Shown here: one piece after another, positions 14,422 through 23,679 of the stretch
Position numbering within the stretch: the stretch's first letter is position 1
Layout of the letters: the number at the start of each line of letters is the position of its first letter
Source: a virus
Virus record (IMG/VR): IMGVR_UViG_3300010396_000063
Location: 1-43,348 of that record
Strand: one strand, 5' to 3'
Length of the DNA: 43,348 nucleotides
Notes under the pieces: generated by a model
The model's input: only the letters and a program-made list of their open reading frames with translations
The model's database searches: none
What the model was told of the DNA's origin: nothing
Program-made: the position numbers and the translations under genes

Positions 14422-14717
14422 GTTAAAATACTCGCTTGCTCTACCGCCCAACTTATTGCTTTTTCACATTCTTGCGGTACTTCAATTTCCATGATTCTAT
14501 GAGACTCATTTTCAACTTGATTCAATTTATCTTCTGCTTGATGATGCGCAAGTTCAACTTGTGCTTCTTGGACTTTCGATTTTTCCTCAAGCATAGCAAT
14601 TTGAGACTTCAATTCATTAATAGTATTTCTTTGGCTTCTAATTGATAAATATTGACCGCCAATCAAAAACACGAAGCACATGGTTACGATCAACCCAAAT
14701 AGCCGCGAATTAGTCAT
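14418..14717 (-). CDS. Rz: Rz-like inner-membrane spanin
   Basis: A 99-residue protein with an N-terminal membrane segment (LFGLIVTMCFVFLIGG) and a periplasmic coiled coil (residues 27-80: NTINELKSQIAMLEEKSKV and so on). This is the standard i-spanin layout, with Rz1 directly downstream. It overlaps the holin-like gene by eight bases. Confidence 0.75.
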   Translation of the reverse strand: MTNSRLFGLIVTMCFVFLIGGQYLSIRSQRNTINELKSQIAMLEEKSKVQEAQVELAHHQAEDKLNQVENESHRIMEIEVPQECEKAISWAVEQASILT

Positions 14718-14961
14718 GTTCTTTTTTCCTTTGAGGCTCTGTCTTGCGTTTCAATCTTAAATTAATTCCGAAGCCTACCGCTATTGCCGCATCACCCCCA
14801 GCAAAATCCATTGCGCCCCAACTATGCCCTTGAACCGAATTGATAATAGCGAGAGTAAAAAACACAAAGAAAGACGCAAAACATAAAACACGTCCGTTAT
14901 CGAATGTGTGGTTATCTATGCCGGTAAAGATGTCTCGAAAAAGCTTTCTCATTATTTTCAT
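14710..14961 (-). CDS. Holin-like small membrane protein
   Basis: An 83-residue protein with two hydrophobic stretches (RVLCFASFFVFFTLAIINSV and FAGGDAAIAVGFGINL) and a basic C terminus (LKRKTEPQRKK). Size, topology and location between endolysin and spanins point to a class II holin-like protein, though there is no direct proof. I chose ATG 14961, with GGAGGG eight bases upstream and an ATGA overlap with the endolysin stop. Confidence 0.6.
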   Translation of the reverse strand: MKIMRKLFRDIFTGIDNHTFDNGRVLCFASFFVFFTLAIINSVQGHSWGAMDFAGGDAAIAVGFGINLRLKRKTEPQRKKEHD

Positions 14962-15443
14962 GTTAAAGCCCTCCAAATCCAACCTTCTAAAAATTTCAAT
15001 TGGGATTTTTTATATTTTACTATGTTGTTATAATATCTGCATAGCTCAACTCTAAAACGGTCTGTTAACCATCCTATGTGCGCGCCATTAATCGCTTGAA
15101 TTGTGACAGAGCCTAATATCCCATCGGCTAATACCCGATTGCCCGTCATATACAATGCTTTTTGGATCAATTGTACAGCTTGCATTGGATCCATGTTTAT
15201 AATTGCGAAAAACAATTTTTCTGCAATTAGCTGATTTTGTATTTCACTTAAACGGTATCTATCCCAATAATCTTTTAAAAAAATGCCAAATGCTTTTTCA
15301 GGAGTTAAATTTTTAATATCGATGTTTGGATATTGACGTTTACTAATTCCATATTTTGTCTCACCCCCTGGATCTTGGGGGTCATTAACATACCCCCCTT
15401 CAATATCCAAAAGATCTTTTTTTACGAGATCAAAACTAGCCAT
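14958..15443 (-). CDS. Endolysin, GH108-type N-acetylmuramidase
   Basis: A 161-residue enzyme. The N-terminal part has IEGGYVNDPQDPGGETKYGI (catalytic Glu15 in EGGY), the signature of glycoside hydrolase family 108, and the YWDRYRL block. The C-terminal half has a predicted peptidoglycan-binding-3 type segment (GNRVLADGILGSVTIQAIN). It would cut the glycan chain of peptidoglycan. No signal peptide is present, so export probably relies on the holin. Its start overlaps the fibre gene stop by one base. Confidence 0.9.
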   Translation of the reverse strand: MASFDLVKKDLLDIEGGYVNDPQDPGGETKYGISKRQYPNIDIKNLTPEKAFGIFLKDYWDRYRLSEIQNQLIAEKLFFAIINMDPMQAVQLIQKALYMTGNRVLADGILGSVTIQAINGAHIGWLTDRFRVELCRYYNNIVKYKKSQLKFLEGWIWRALT

Positions 15444-16630
15444 TAGGTGCCTAAATATTTAATCTGAAATGCTGGCAATTCAGGAGCGCTAGCTGAAATA
15501 ATTCTACTTATTCCGGTGTTGTTATTTGCGAATAATGCGACTTCGTCATTAACTGCCATTTCAAGAATCACGCTTCCGCTCAAAGTTACATCGTCGCCGT
15601 TACCATTATCAATCTGACTTAAACGTTGGAAATTAACAAAAGATGGTCCGCCCGCGGGTTTTAACCATAACTCAAGATAACAACTCCCAGTTGAACTCGC
15701 GCCGCCGAATCTCAGAGTTATAATCCCAGTGACTTCAAAAACTCCCGCTACTAAAGCTTTATACGAATAATTAGTAGTCGAATCAAAAGACACAACGCCT
15801 TTGCTATGATCAAAATCAAGAGTCTTAAATATAATTAAATTATTGGTATGATCACCGGGTATTGTTTGCGCGCTACCTTCATTGTACATCCCCATACCAA
15901 TAAAGTTAGGATTCAAAATGACTTGTGGTTGAACAAACAATTCTGTTGCAGATTTCGCAATACCCATACGAACGCGATTCAATCCGGGCAAAACCGTACT
16001 AACTTGTCCTGCAGAACTTGCAGATAAATAATAAATCGAGCCTGGTGTTAATCCGCTAAATAAATTACATACGCCGCTTAATATCACACGGCCATAAGTT
16101 ACGTCTGCAATGCCTATGACATTTCCGGCAACCGTGCCATTTGCTTGTGCTTTCTTGAAAGTAGGCACACCAGTGTCATAATAAACCACGTCGCCATCGA
16201 CAACACCGGCATCAAAGCCGACGCCTAAAATAGCATTCGTGGCATCTAACATCCCCCACGCGGATTTATCGCTAGGATCAAAAGTATTAGTATCACTAAG
16301 AGACATATAATTGCGATAACCGTTGCCGTCATCATATCTCACCATCGCAAATTTGTTGTAGGAATAAGGACTTCCACCATTATCTGCAGAAGTGATAAAT
16401 TCAGGTACGCCGTGGATTTGATACTGTTGAATGTTAAGGGTTAAGTCATAATAAAATTGATTTGTTTGATCACGTGGAATAGCTTTAGCTGCTGGATCAG
16501 TTGCTAAATCTCTTTGATAATCTAAACCCCATCCTGTTTGATAACTTACACTCCCGCCTGATTGAGTGTCGGTAGGTATCGCAGCCTTATCCCCAGTTTC
16601 AGCAAACGGACGTTTGTAAAATTGCACCAT
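15443..16630 (-). CDS. Tail fibre protein
   Basis: A 395-residue fibre. The N terminus (MVQFYKRPFAETGDKAAIP, SYQTGWGLDYQRD) is the conserved baseplate-attachment opening of fibres in this phage group. The middle is beta-rich with a GxVxGNVIGIADV type block, and the C terminus (FEVTGIITLRFGG, SCYLELWLKPAGG, NDEVALFANN) looks like a C1q/TNF-like trimeric domain, a likely receptor-binding tip. AGGAGA is upstream. It follows the DUF2612 gene, the usual place for the fibre. Confidence 0.8.
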   Translation of the reverse strand: MVQFYKRPFAETGDKAAIPTDTQSGGSVSYQTGWGLDYQRDLATDPAAKAIPRDQTNQFYYDLTLNIQQYQIHGVPEFITSADNGGSPYSYNKFAMVRYDDGNGYRNYMSLSDTNTFDPSDKSAWGMLDATNAILGVGFDAGVVDGDVVYYDTGVPTFKKAQANGTVAGNVIGIADVTYGRVILSGVCNLFSGLTPGSIYYLSASSAGQVSTVLPGLNRVRMGIAKSATELFVQPQVILNPNFIGMGMYNEGSAQTIPGDHTNNLIIFKTLDFDHSKGVVSFDSTTNYSYKALVAGVFEVTGIITLRFGGASSTGSCYLELWLKPAGGPSFVNFQRLSQIDNGNGDDVTLSGSVILEMAVNDEVALFANNNTGISRIISASAPELPAFQIKYLGT

Positions 16631-16634
16631 GCTT

Positions 16635-17354
16635 TTACTCTCCTAAACCTAAAATAAATTCTGATATAAAATTTCCATTCTGGAAATTCATGTTGTCATT
16701 GATCATCGGTACTTCATTAAATCCAAAAATAGAATCCGATTTAATGTAGTATTTTATTTTAACGCCCGCCGGTCTTGGTAAAATATCATAGGTAGATAAG
16801 ATATACAGCAATTGTTGGGATACATTAAAATTAAAAACATAAGTGATAGACATATCAAGACCATCTAACGCATATACCTCACCTAGGTCTTTGAACAAAT
16901 ATGCTAAAAAAGTATTTGTTTGTGTCAATGAACCTGCAGAAACTAATTGATAATATCGAAGTCTTAAAACCAATCGTTGTTCGTCAATTGTTAATTGTGA
17001 TTGAGAGCCACTAGTCGTAAAGCTCCCGTTTTCAAAATTACGCCCACCTTGAATCGCGCTAGGGTCAGGAGCATTAAAAACATTTGTTCCCCAAATGGGT
17101 TTTCCAATTTTGTCTGGATCAACTCCGATTGACAATGGAAGGTTTAATATAATCGCCCATACATGCAAACCAAATTCATCAGCGGTTATTAAGTTAAATA
17201 CATCGTTAAACCAATCTTCCCAAAAAGCGGAATATTGAAAATCGTAAAAAATCTGCTTTGAAAAAAGTAAAGACTGTAATTTCAGAGCTTGATCATATTG
17301 CCAAAGCAATGTTTGTAAAATGTCAACCTTATAATCAAACTCTTGTATCTTCAT
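16635..17354 (-). CDS. DUF2612 baseplate/fibre adaptor protein
   Basis: A 239-residue DUF2612-type protein, found between baseplate J and the fibre in compact myoviruses. The opening (VDILQTLLWQYDQALKLQSLL, WEDWFNDVFNL) and internal FGLHVWAIILNLP match the family. It probably links fibre to baseplate wedge. Its last 30 residues include FGFNEVPMINDNMNF, closely repeated at the C terminus of the neck-region protein at 25748. Confidence 0.85.
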   Translation of the reverse strand: MKIQEFDYKVDILQTLLWQYDQALKLQSLLFSKQIFYDFQYSAFWEDWFNDVFNLITADEFGLHVWAIILNLPLSIGVDPDKIGKPIWGTNVFNAPDPSAIQGGRNFENGSFTTSGSQSQLTIDEQRLVLRLRYYQLVSAGSLTQTNTFLAYLFKDLGEVYALDGLDMSITYVFNFNVSQQLLYILSTYDILPRPAGVKIKYYIKSDSIFGFNEVPMINDNMNFQNGNFISEFILGLGE

Positions 17355-18547
17355 GGTACGACATCCACTGTTATGCTATCCGCAACGATATTTGCCAGTT
17401 GATAAATGAACATAGGCAACTCATCCGTCGTCCAGCTCACTGTAGAAGCAAGTGAAACTTCCATTTTTTTAACATAAAGCCCGGGTACTTCTATATTAAC
17501 TGCTCCTGCTAATTCAAAAGGAGAAACTGACGCACCAACAACAAACCCCTGTTCGCCTGGCAATAACCCATTTGCATAATCCAAAATGGCCTGCTTAACT
17601 GCGCTAACCGGGTCTTGAATTGAAGTATTTGCCCTCACGGTGGCTTTAGCCAAAACCGGGACTATTGTTGGACGATCGAATTTCACATCATAGCTTTGGC
17701 CACTAATTGGTACGGTTAAAGTTACGGTGGTGCTTCCATTATATGCGCAACCCATGCTTTTTTTATTTAAAAGCGAAGTCGCAACGTCATTGTCCGTACC
17801 ACCATCAACGATTACATAAATAGAATGCGGAATTAATGTTTTACCATCGATAACAATTGGGCTGTCAGTATAATTCTCACGAAACACTAAACTTTTAACG
17901 CCAGGCACTAAATATAAATCCGAGATAATAGCTTCAGGTAAAGCCGTCCCTTGTGCAGCTAATGTCACACGGCGCAATTCTCTTGCTTGTTCGTCGGTTT
18001 GTTCTTCACTTCCTACTATTCCCTGCGCTAGGTTATTTACCATTTCCCAACCCAAAATGTCGCTTATTATTTGCGTGATGAAATTTGCAGGCACGCTAAT
18101 CGCACCAGGTACAACCGCTGAAAAAACAACAGAGGCAGTTCCAGACCCATCCAGAGTCACGGTACTATTTGACTGAAAAACAATGCCGGTATTTGACGAT
18201 GCTTGCGCCCCTGCTGGTATAACCGTCCCTGCTACTCCGTTTAATACGCATGTCGCATAGGAAGGCTGAGCCGCAATACGTTGTGAACCCGTTAATGCAA
18301 GTATTGCATCTAGGAAAACTCCGCCAGCTAAATTAGGATTAATTTGGTTAGCTAGTGCGGCATTGTTTCGTAAAACATCACTGCGAGCTAAAGTTTCAGC
18401 GGCAATTAAAATCCCCTGAGGTGTACTTGGGTCAACATTTAAATCCTGCCCAAATGCCGCCTTATATTCGTTTTCAACAAGAGTTTTTATTTCCCCTGTG
18501 TCGGGAACAATAACCCCCGTGCTATTGATATAGATATAATCAGCCAT
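17351..18547 (-). CDS. Baseplate J-like wedge protein
   Basis: A 398-residue baseplate J/gp6-like protein. Visible family features are ADPSTPQG-like NVDPSTPQGILIAA near residue 45, GGVFLDAILALTGSQR, repeats of VVPGAISVPA, and GIVGSEEQTDEQARELRR near 185. It would form the wedge ring of the baseplate. It overlaps gp25 at its start by eight bases and DUF2612 at its end by four. Confidence 0.92.
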   Translation of the reverse strand: MADYIYINSTGVIVPDTGEIKTLVENEYKAAFGQDLNVDPSTPQGILIAAETLARSDVLRNNAALANQINPNLAGGVFLDAILALTGSQRIAAQPSYATCVLNGVAGTVIPAGAQASSNTGIVFQSNSTVTLDGSGTASVVFSAVVPGAISVPANFITQIISDILGWEMVNNLAQGIVGSEEQTDEQARELRRVTLAAQGTALPEAIISDLYLVPGVKSLVFRENYTDSPIVIDGKTLIPHSIYVIVDGGTDNDVATSLLNKKSMGCAYNGSTTVTLTVPISGQSYDVKFDRPTIVPVLAKATVRANTSIQDPVSAVKQAILDYANGLLPGEQGFVVGASVSPFELAGAVNIEVPGLYVKKMEVSLASTVSWTTDELPMFIYQLANIVADSITVDVVP

Positions 18548-18890
18548 TTATTGTCCCGTTCCCAAATTCCGTTCTAATAACCGCAGTATAATAAAAACCG
18601 TTCTTATCGTCGGTATACATTGTAAAAGAAATTACCTCTATTACACCATCAACATTTAATAACGCACGTCTAACCGAAGCTTCATATTGAGAATAATTTG
18701 GAACCCCCGCCCATATTGTTTCAAAGTCTGGAATTCCTTGGTCAACTTGTAGAACGATTTCACCTAAAACGGTTCTGACTACGTGCATACAATTTTGTAG
18801 TACCGCTTCTATGTCAGTAACAATTGCAATATTTCCGATAGTATCTAAATAAAGGTCGTTATTTTTATCAACCGCAAATGTTTTCGTCAT
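18540..18890 (-). CDS. gp25/gpW-like baseplate protein
   Basis: A 116-residue protein like T4 gp25 in fold and position: an N-terminal strand pair (NNDLYLDTIGNIAIVTD), a helix (IEAVLQNCMHVVRTVLGEI) ending near D-x-G-I-P-D, and a C-terminal strand segment. It would join the wedge to the sheath. It precedes baseplate J in the operon, as is usual. Confidence 0.8.
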   Translation of the reverse strand: MTKTFAVDKNNDLYLDTIGNIAIVTDIEAVLQNCMHVVRTVLGEIVLQVDQGIPDFETIWAGVPNYSQYEASVRRALLNVDGVIEVISFTMYTDDKNGFYYTAVIRTEFGNGTING

Positions 18891-18898
18891 AACTCTCC

Positions 18899-19651
18899 CT
18901 ATGGCACATGCGGCGTAATATCGCCAGACGCTGTAATATCTCCGATAACTCGAGAATCGCCGGTCACGGTCATATTACCCGTCATATTCATATTGCCCGT
19001 AATAGAAAAACCTCCACCTCCTGTAACCGACAAACCGCCTGTTGCAGTAATAGCGCCATTAACGATTAACCCGCCAAGCGCGGTTATCTCTACATGGTCG
19101 GGAAATATTTCAAAAGCCGCAGTGTTTGTATCATCTGCCACCGTGGCTTTAATTTTATCCGTGCCGAAAGAAAGTTTTACTTTACCGTCGATGCTTTGCA
19201 ATACCGCATTCTCTAAATCTTCACTTGCGATATTGTAATTTTGAACAAGAATGTTAGGAATGAACAAGCTATCAGCAAAATTATTTTTTCTTAGAGTATT
19301 AGGCTTTGCTTCACTATAAGATTGTAGAAACAAAGAAATATCACGGTCATTTGCTAAGATCCACCCTAAATCGTTTTCTTTCAAATTAAAGTTAAGCATG
19401 AAATTGCCCCCTCCAATTTGAAGAACCGGAAGACTAGCTATTTGTGCGCGACTAACTTGCGATCCGTCCGTTGTTAAAACCGCGATTAGAGGTTGGACTT
19501 GTACTCTATTTTTTTGTCGATCAAAAGCCATTACCCTAGCCGGAAGCATCCCATTTACATCTTGCAACATTTTATTAAAAGCAAAACGCATGGTTCCAAT
19601 GAGCGAATCATTATCTGCTGGGTTAATTGATGGATTGTTATTGCTGTTCAT
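18899..19651 (-). CDS. Baseplate spike, Gp138 N-terminal-like
   Basis: A 250-residue protein with a Gp138-type OB-fold N-terminal domain (LPARVMAFDRQKNRVQVQPLI, VLQIGGGNFML, GWILANDRD) and a C-terminal glycine-rich beta-helix of repeated TGxMxxTGNMxVTGDxxVxGDI units (residues 195-250). This is the spike that pierces the outer membrane. The short repeats suggest a needle tip similar to that of Pam3 and phi92 spikes. Confidence 0.85.
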   Translation of the reverse strand: MNSNNNPSINPADNDSLIGTMRFAFNKMLQDVNGMLPARVMAFDRQKNRVQVQPLIAVLTTDGSQVSRAQIASLPVLQIGGGNFMLNFNLKENDLGWILANDRDISLFLQSYSEAKPNTLRKNNFADSLFIPNILVQNYNIASEDLENAVLQSIDGKVKLSFGTDKIKATVADDTNTAAFEIFPDHVEITALGGLIVNGAITATGGLSVTGGGGFSITGNMNMTGNMTVTGDSRVIGDITASGDITPHVP

Positions 19652-20472
19652 CGTAGCCGCCTAGCTTCTGCTATGTAATAAAAAGGCGTATCTCTATTTG
19701 CAATATTAAAGCCTAATTTATAAATAACATAATTACCATTAATCGCAGGATAAATTTTACTTTTAATTTGTAAACCTCCACCCAATGTAGTTTTATTATC
19801 TAAAAGAAACGTAACTTTAACACCTTGCTCGGTGAGTTCAGGTATCCCAATCATTCCGGTCGATTCGTCTAAAATTGTTAATGTGTTATTTAAAGGCACA
19901 TTAGCGGTTTTAATAATAAGAGACGCATCATCTGCAAAAGCATTAATGCCGCCGATATTATTAAGCGCCTCAATCTGTTTAAGTGCTCCGCCCGTATATG
20001 TATAATTAGCTATGTTTTTATCTTCTGTTTGAAACAACAAAGTTAAATTGCAATCTTGAGCGACTTGTTTTGATAACTCTCTTAAAGAAACTTGCCCCGC
20101 TTGATTTCGTGCAATAATATTTCCTTTTAAAAAATTACCCGTTAAACATTTTAATGTCACGGCTATGTCGGGCGGTTGCGAAGGCTTAGCGCTAACAATG
20201 TTACCGCTAAATATTTTAGATGCCCCGTATGATTCTCGCCCCGCTTCCAAAATAACTAGTTTGGGAGTGCGATTTAAATTGAAAGGTGAAGTTTCAGTTA
20301 ATATATAATCTTGCGTGGTTCTATCCAAATTGGACAGAGTTATTTCTGCTTCATTTTGAATTGCGTTTGCATATTTAGTACCTCTAGCAGTTATGGCAAT
20401 GCCCTCATAAGTTTTGAGTTGGCCGCCAACTTCAATGCTTACTTTGACAATCCGAGGGTCAAGTGCCGGCAC
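19648..20472 (-). CDS. Baseplate hub protein
   Basis: A 274-residue protein of the hub class (T4 gp27/Mu gp44-like), with typical phrases ANAIQNEAEITLSNLDRT, DIAVTLKCLTGN, LRELSKQVAQDCNL, and NGNYVIYKLGFNIANRDTPF. It would form the trimeric hub under the tail tube. It overlaps the plug gene by 14 bases. Confidence 0.8.
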   Translation of the reverse strand: MPALDPRIVKVSIEVGGQLKTYEGIAITARGTKYANAIQNEAEITLSNLDRTTQDYILTETSPFNLNRTPKLVILEAGRESYGASKIFSGNIVSAKPSQPPDIAVTLKCLTGNFLKGNIIARNQAGQVSLRELSKQVAQDCNLTLLFQTEDKNIANYTYTGGALKQIEALNNIGGINAFADDASLIIKTANVPLNNTLTILDESTGMIGIPELTEQGVKVTFLLDNKTTLGGGLQIKSKIYPAINGNYVIYKLGFNIANRDTPFYYIAEARRLR

Positions 20473-20773
20473 GTATAGCCCCCAATTCTGCTTGAGATAT
20501 ATAAACTAAAGATTGCGTTATACCAAATTTGGTATAATCCGGCAGCTCATTGTCGGCAGTGTCAATGAAAAAATTTCCCGATTCTAAATACCGATACGGA
20601 ATTAATAAAGTTCCGCCAACTGCCCGGACATTTTGAATGATTATTTCATTGTTACGTAAGATGGTAACAGACATACACCCGCAAGTTTCAATAATAGAAA
20701 TATTATATTGATTGTCATCCAATCGAATCGATAGAGCTTGATTAGGAATAGCTGCAAGATCAATTTCTAACAT
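20459..20773 (-). CDS. Baseplate plug protein (DUF6983-like)
   Basis: A 104-residue protein that fits the small plug described in the cyanophage Pam3 baseplate (DUF6983-like): beta-rich, opening DLAAIPNQALSIRLDDNQY and including GGTLLIPYRYLESGNFFI. It sits between Dit-like and hub genes, as in that phage. It would fill the hub opening. Confidence 0.65.
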   Translation of the reverse strand: MLEIDLAAIPNQALSIRLDDNQYNISIIETCGCMSVTILRNNEIIIQNVRAVGGTLLIPYRYLESGNFFIDTADNELPDYTKFGITQSLVYISQAELGAIRAGT

Positions 20774-20783
20774 ACAAGCACCT

Positions 20784-21323
20784 CTATCTTTTTCTTATAA
20801 AATCTTCAAGATCAGCTAAAACACTTTGATTTCGTTCTTTTGGTTGTAAAACTCCGCGGTCTACTTTAGTAGAATGCGAAGGATTTTTTGGTAAAATGCC
20901 ATACTGAGCTTGAGCAAACTGAACTTGTTTTAATTTTAAAGCCACAGTTAACGTACTATGCTGGTCTGGGTCTTCTTCGTGAGGCATTCCTGCTATCAAT
21001 TGGTTAGCATAAACATCCGCATTTGTTTGAACCGTAAGCAAAGTCCCATTTAAAAAATATTGTTTGATGTTTCTATACGTGTCCGAATAGTCTCTTGCTT
21101 GGACTATCATTGAAAGTTCAATTTCCGTAGGTAAAATAATTCGATGGTCGGTTATGACTGCACCAGTTTCTACCGGGTGCTCCATAACTTTAGCTTCTTG
21201 CTTAATCGTGGCTTTTAATGCTCTAGCTCTGGAAAATACTTGTAAAAAAGTAGTTTGATCATATACCGCAACATCATCAAATAACGTTGGAAAAATACTG
21301 TCTATGATGCGCGTTATAGCCAT
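20784..21323 (-). CDS. Dit-like tube initiator/baseplate protein
   Basis: A 179-residue protein with a Dit-like N-terminal domain (VAVYDQTTFLQVFSRARALKATIKQ, HPVETGAVITDHRI, ELSMIVQAR) and an Arg/Lys-rich C terminus. It would connect the tail tube to the hub. It starts one base before the tape measure stop. Confidence 0.75.
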   Translation of the reverse strand: MAITRIIDSIFPTLFDDVAVYDQTTFLQVFSRARALKATIKQEAKVMEHPVETGAVITDHRIILPTEIELSMIVQARDYSDTYRNIKQYFLNGTLLTVQTNADVYANQLIAGMPHEEDPDQHSTLTVALKLKQVQFAQAQYGILPKNPSHSTKVDRGVLQPKERNQSVLADLEDFIRKR

Positions 21324-22675
21324 TAGCCTAGTACTCCGTCATCCATACCGTTAACGGTTTGTCGCATTTGATCTGAAAATAAATTATTTTTTAAAGCAGA
21401 AGCTATGCCATAGCCGTCCGTTGCCTGAGTATAAATATTAATTTCGCCCATATTAATAGAATTATTTCTATTAGAAGATCGACTTGAACTAAAAATGCTA
21501 CCGGACGATTGAGACGCCAAACGATTATTAGATGCAAGTTTTATTGCTTGTTGACCCGATAGAAGTCCATCTAATGTCACACCGTTATTATTTCCAGTTA
21601 GGAAACTACTAACTTTTTTAAATCCTTCAACAACCGCATCAATCGCTTGCATAACAAACTTTAACGTTTCTTTTATCCCGTCAAATACTGTTTTGATAAC
21701 TTTGCCAACCACCGGCCATCGTTCCAATATCTCACCCGTTACAGATCGATTGCCTTTTAAGAAATTTTGAATGTCATCATAAACAAGAGCAAATGCCGTA
21801 CTTAAAACAGCTAAAGCCACAATCATTGGGAGTAGCGGCGCCATGAAACCCCAGGCTGCGACGGCTGCACGTACTAACGCCGGAGTTACGAGGTAAGTAA
21901 TAATCCCCGCTAAAGCGATCAAACCTCCTTTGATAAAGTCAGAATGCTTTTTAAAATAAAGTCCGACTTTTTCAAAACCTTCAACGAGTTTTATTAAAAA
22001 TGGAAGAACTGCTGTAGAAATTTGAAGGTAAAAGTATCTAAATAAATAGGTCGTTTTTTCCCATTCATTATTGAACTTTCGGACTAACTCAGCGTCCTGT
22101 TTTGTAACAGTTCCGAATTCTTTTTGTTTAGCAAGCAATGCATCAATTTCGCGACGTCCTTGCTGTAAAAATAAAATAGTTCCTTCGTCAAGACCTATCT
22201 TCTTACCAAAAGCCAACGCTCGATCTTGCCCTACTTTTCTAAAAGTATCAGCTAAACGCGGCATTAAGCTTAAAGCATCTTTTGTCGTGATATTGAGTGC
22301 AGAAGCTAAATTTCTAACGGAAGATTGAAAACCTTGCGCAGACCCTCCGGCCTCTTTAACTGCACGATCCCAAACGTCCAATTCTTCGACATTAACTTTC
22401 AACGAACGCGCAGCGTCACCAACTTCGCGAGCATATTCGCCCGCCGCTTTAACTGAATTGTAAATATGACCTACGCTTAACCCAGCAAGAACAAAACCGC
22501 CAATGCTTTTGGCTAAACCAATAAATTGGTTACTGAGATTTTGACTTATTTTCCCGGTGTTTTCTAAAGAATGCGCGAGATCATCCGTCGTTTTCTTAGC
22601 ACGTTTTTCGTCTCTTTCCAGCTCATCAATGCCCAGAGATTTATAGACAATATATAACGTATCTAAAACAGTCAT
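21323..22675 (-). CDS. Tape measure protein (short)
   Basis: A 450-residue protein. The N-terminal half is a long coiled coil with DELERDEKRAKKTTDDLAHS and WDRAVKEAGGSAQGFQSSV. Residues about 255-300 are hydrophobic (LIALAGIITYLVTPALVRAA, LPMIVALAVLSTAFALV). Tape length sets tail length; at roughly 0.15 nm per residue, as known for other phages, a tail of about 65-70 nm is expected. It overlaps the frameshifted chaperone by four bases. Confidence 0.88.
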   Translation of the reverse strand: MTVLDTLYIVYKSLGIDELERDEKRAKKTTDDLAHSLENTGKISQNLSNQFIGLAKSIGGFVLAGLSVGHIYNSVKAAGEYAREVGDAARSLKVNVEELDVWDRAVKEAGGSAQGFQSSVRNLASALNITTKDALSLMPRLADTFRKVGQDRALAFGKKIGLDEGTILFLQQGRREIDALLAKQKEFGTVTKQDAELVRKFNNEWEKTTYLFRYFYLQISTAVLPFLIKLVEGFEKVGLYFKKHSDFIKGGLIALAGIITYLVTPALVRAAVAAWGFMAPLLPMIVALAVLSTAFALVYDDIQNFLKGNRSVTGEILERWPVVGKVIKTVFDGIKETLKFVMQAIDAVVEGFKKVSSFLTGNNNGVTLDGLLSGQQAIKLASNNRLASQSSGSIFSSSRSSNRNNSINMGEINIYTQATDGYGIASALKNNLFSDQMRQTVNGMDDGVLG

Positions 22676-23222
22676 CTATTCCCCTTTTTCTGTGCATGTT
22701 GGGCGGCTAAATATTCATTATATCGAGTAACCGCGATTACTTCCCACATAAGGAACGCATCTTCTAGCGTGTACTCAGTTTGCAACTCTTTTAAGGTTGC
22801 TTTTCCGTCCGCGAGGATCGCTCCAAAAAAGCCGTCCAGGTTTTGGAAATCCACGCTAGGGCACTCTGGGCTGAATCTTGAAAGAAACTTGAGATCAGCC
22901 CTTTTTGAAAAAAAGAGCAATTATACTCCAACATTGCAATTTCAATTTTACCTAATGTTTGCCATGGATATTCGACACGAGATGAAATTTGATTATCGAT
23001 AAGAACTTTATTAGATAAACGCATTTCTTTACCGTCAAGAACTATCGCTACAAAACTCATTAACTTTACCATTGTTTCTTCATTTACTGCATAATCACCA
23101 AGCTTTGGTAATCCGGATAAAGGATATTTAGCTACAATCTCGCGTCCTGGAATCGCTGGGAATTTAGAAATGATCAAATCAATTCCGTCGATTTGAACAG
23201 ATTTAGGTTGTAGTAAATCCAT
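22672..23222 (-). CDS. Tail assembly chaperone, -1 frameshift fusion
   Basis: The open frame from 22920 to 22672 has only a weak alternative start and is the -1 frame relative to the upstream gene. A T_TTT_TTG heptamer at 22830-22824 (minus strand) fits X_XXY_YYZ in the correct frame and gives a product of about 183 residues ending AAQHAQKKGNR. The second frame ends four bases into the tape measure gene. Programmed frameshifting at this locus is well known in tailed phages. Confidence 0.65.
22791..23222 (-). CDS. Tail assembly chaperone, short form
   Basis: A 143-residue acidic-basic protein between tail tube and tape measure, the standard place for the tape-measure chaperone. Residues 1-132 should be shared with the longer frameshift product. 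After residue 132 (F, at 22829-22827) the zero frame reads a short tail and stops at 22791. No sequence match to a named family is clear. Confidence 0.7.
   Translation of the reverse strand: MDLLQPKSVQIDGIDLIISKFPAIPGREIVAKYPLSGLPKLGDYAVNEETMVKLMSFVAIVLDGKEMRLSNKVLIDNQISSRVEYPWQTLGKIEIAMLEYNCSFFQKGLISSFFQDSAQSALAWISKTWTAFLERSSRTEKQP
22824..22830 (-). other. Candidate -1 slippery heptamer T_TTT_TTG
   Basis: In the chaperone zero frame the codons read GCT TTT TTG; a slip of one base back gives TTT TTT GGA and leads into the -1 frame. About 20 bases downstream a hairpin (GCAAC/GTTGC) could act as stimulator. A second candidate, T_TTT_TTT at 22914-22908, is also in frame but less centrally placed. 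Confidence 0.55.
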
Positions 23223-23665
23223 TAGGTAGCTACCCCATTTTCAAATGCGAAATTATAGGTTTTAGTTTTCAAACGACCTGCACTAGCCACACCGGTTGCC
23301 GGCATCCCGTCCGTAATAAAACCATTATTTAGTACGACTATTTGTCCGCTTGGATAAATGCCGGTCATAGTGATAATGTCACGAACGTTTGCTTTGCCTT
23401 TACCGACTCGGTTTGCTTGAAACAAGATAGAAAGCAACTCATCGTCTTCGCTTTGCGGAACAACGCTTAATGTAACTTTAATTGGGTTTGCTTTAGACCA
23501 TGTAATCAAATCACCATTTAACCCCATCGCACTATCACCTATTTGCATCGATGGAAAATCAAAAGGGTCGTTATCGTCTGCAAAATTAGTAATGTTGATA
23601 CCTAGCGGAAAAGTGACCGTTGTAAGTATATTAACTCGTAAACCAAAACCGGATATGTCTTGCAT
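23222..23665 (-). CDS. Tail tube protein
   Basis: A 147-residue beta-rich protein between sheath and chaperone, the position of the tail tube (DUF3277-like) in phages with a DUF3383 sheath. Features include [39 protein letters not shown] and a C-terminal [15 protein letters not shown] strand. It ends one base into the chaperone gene start. Confidence 0.75.
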   Translation of the reverse strand: MQDISGFGLRVNILTTVTFPLGINITNFADDNDPFDFPSMQIGDSAMGLNGDLITWSKANPIKVTLSVVPQSEDDELLSILFQANRVGKGKANVRDIITMTGIYPSGQIVVLNNGFITDGMPATGVASAGRLKTKTYNFAFENGVAT

Positions 23666-23679
23666 TAGTCATTCCCTCG

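Noticed and set aside
14179-14451. Longer Rz1-like start at 14451
   Set aside because: The signal sequence begins at ATG 14421, which also has ATGA coupling to Rz; the extra ten residues would precede the signal.
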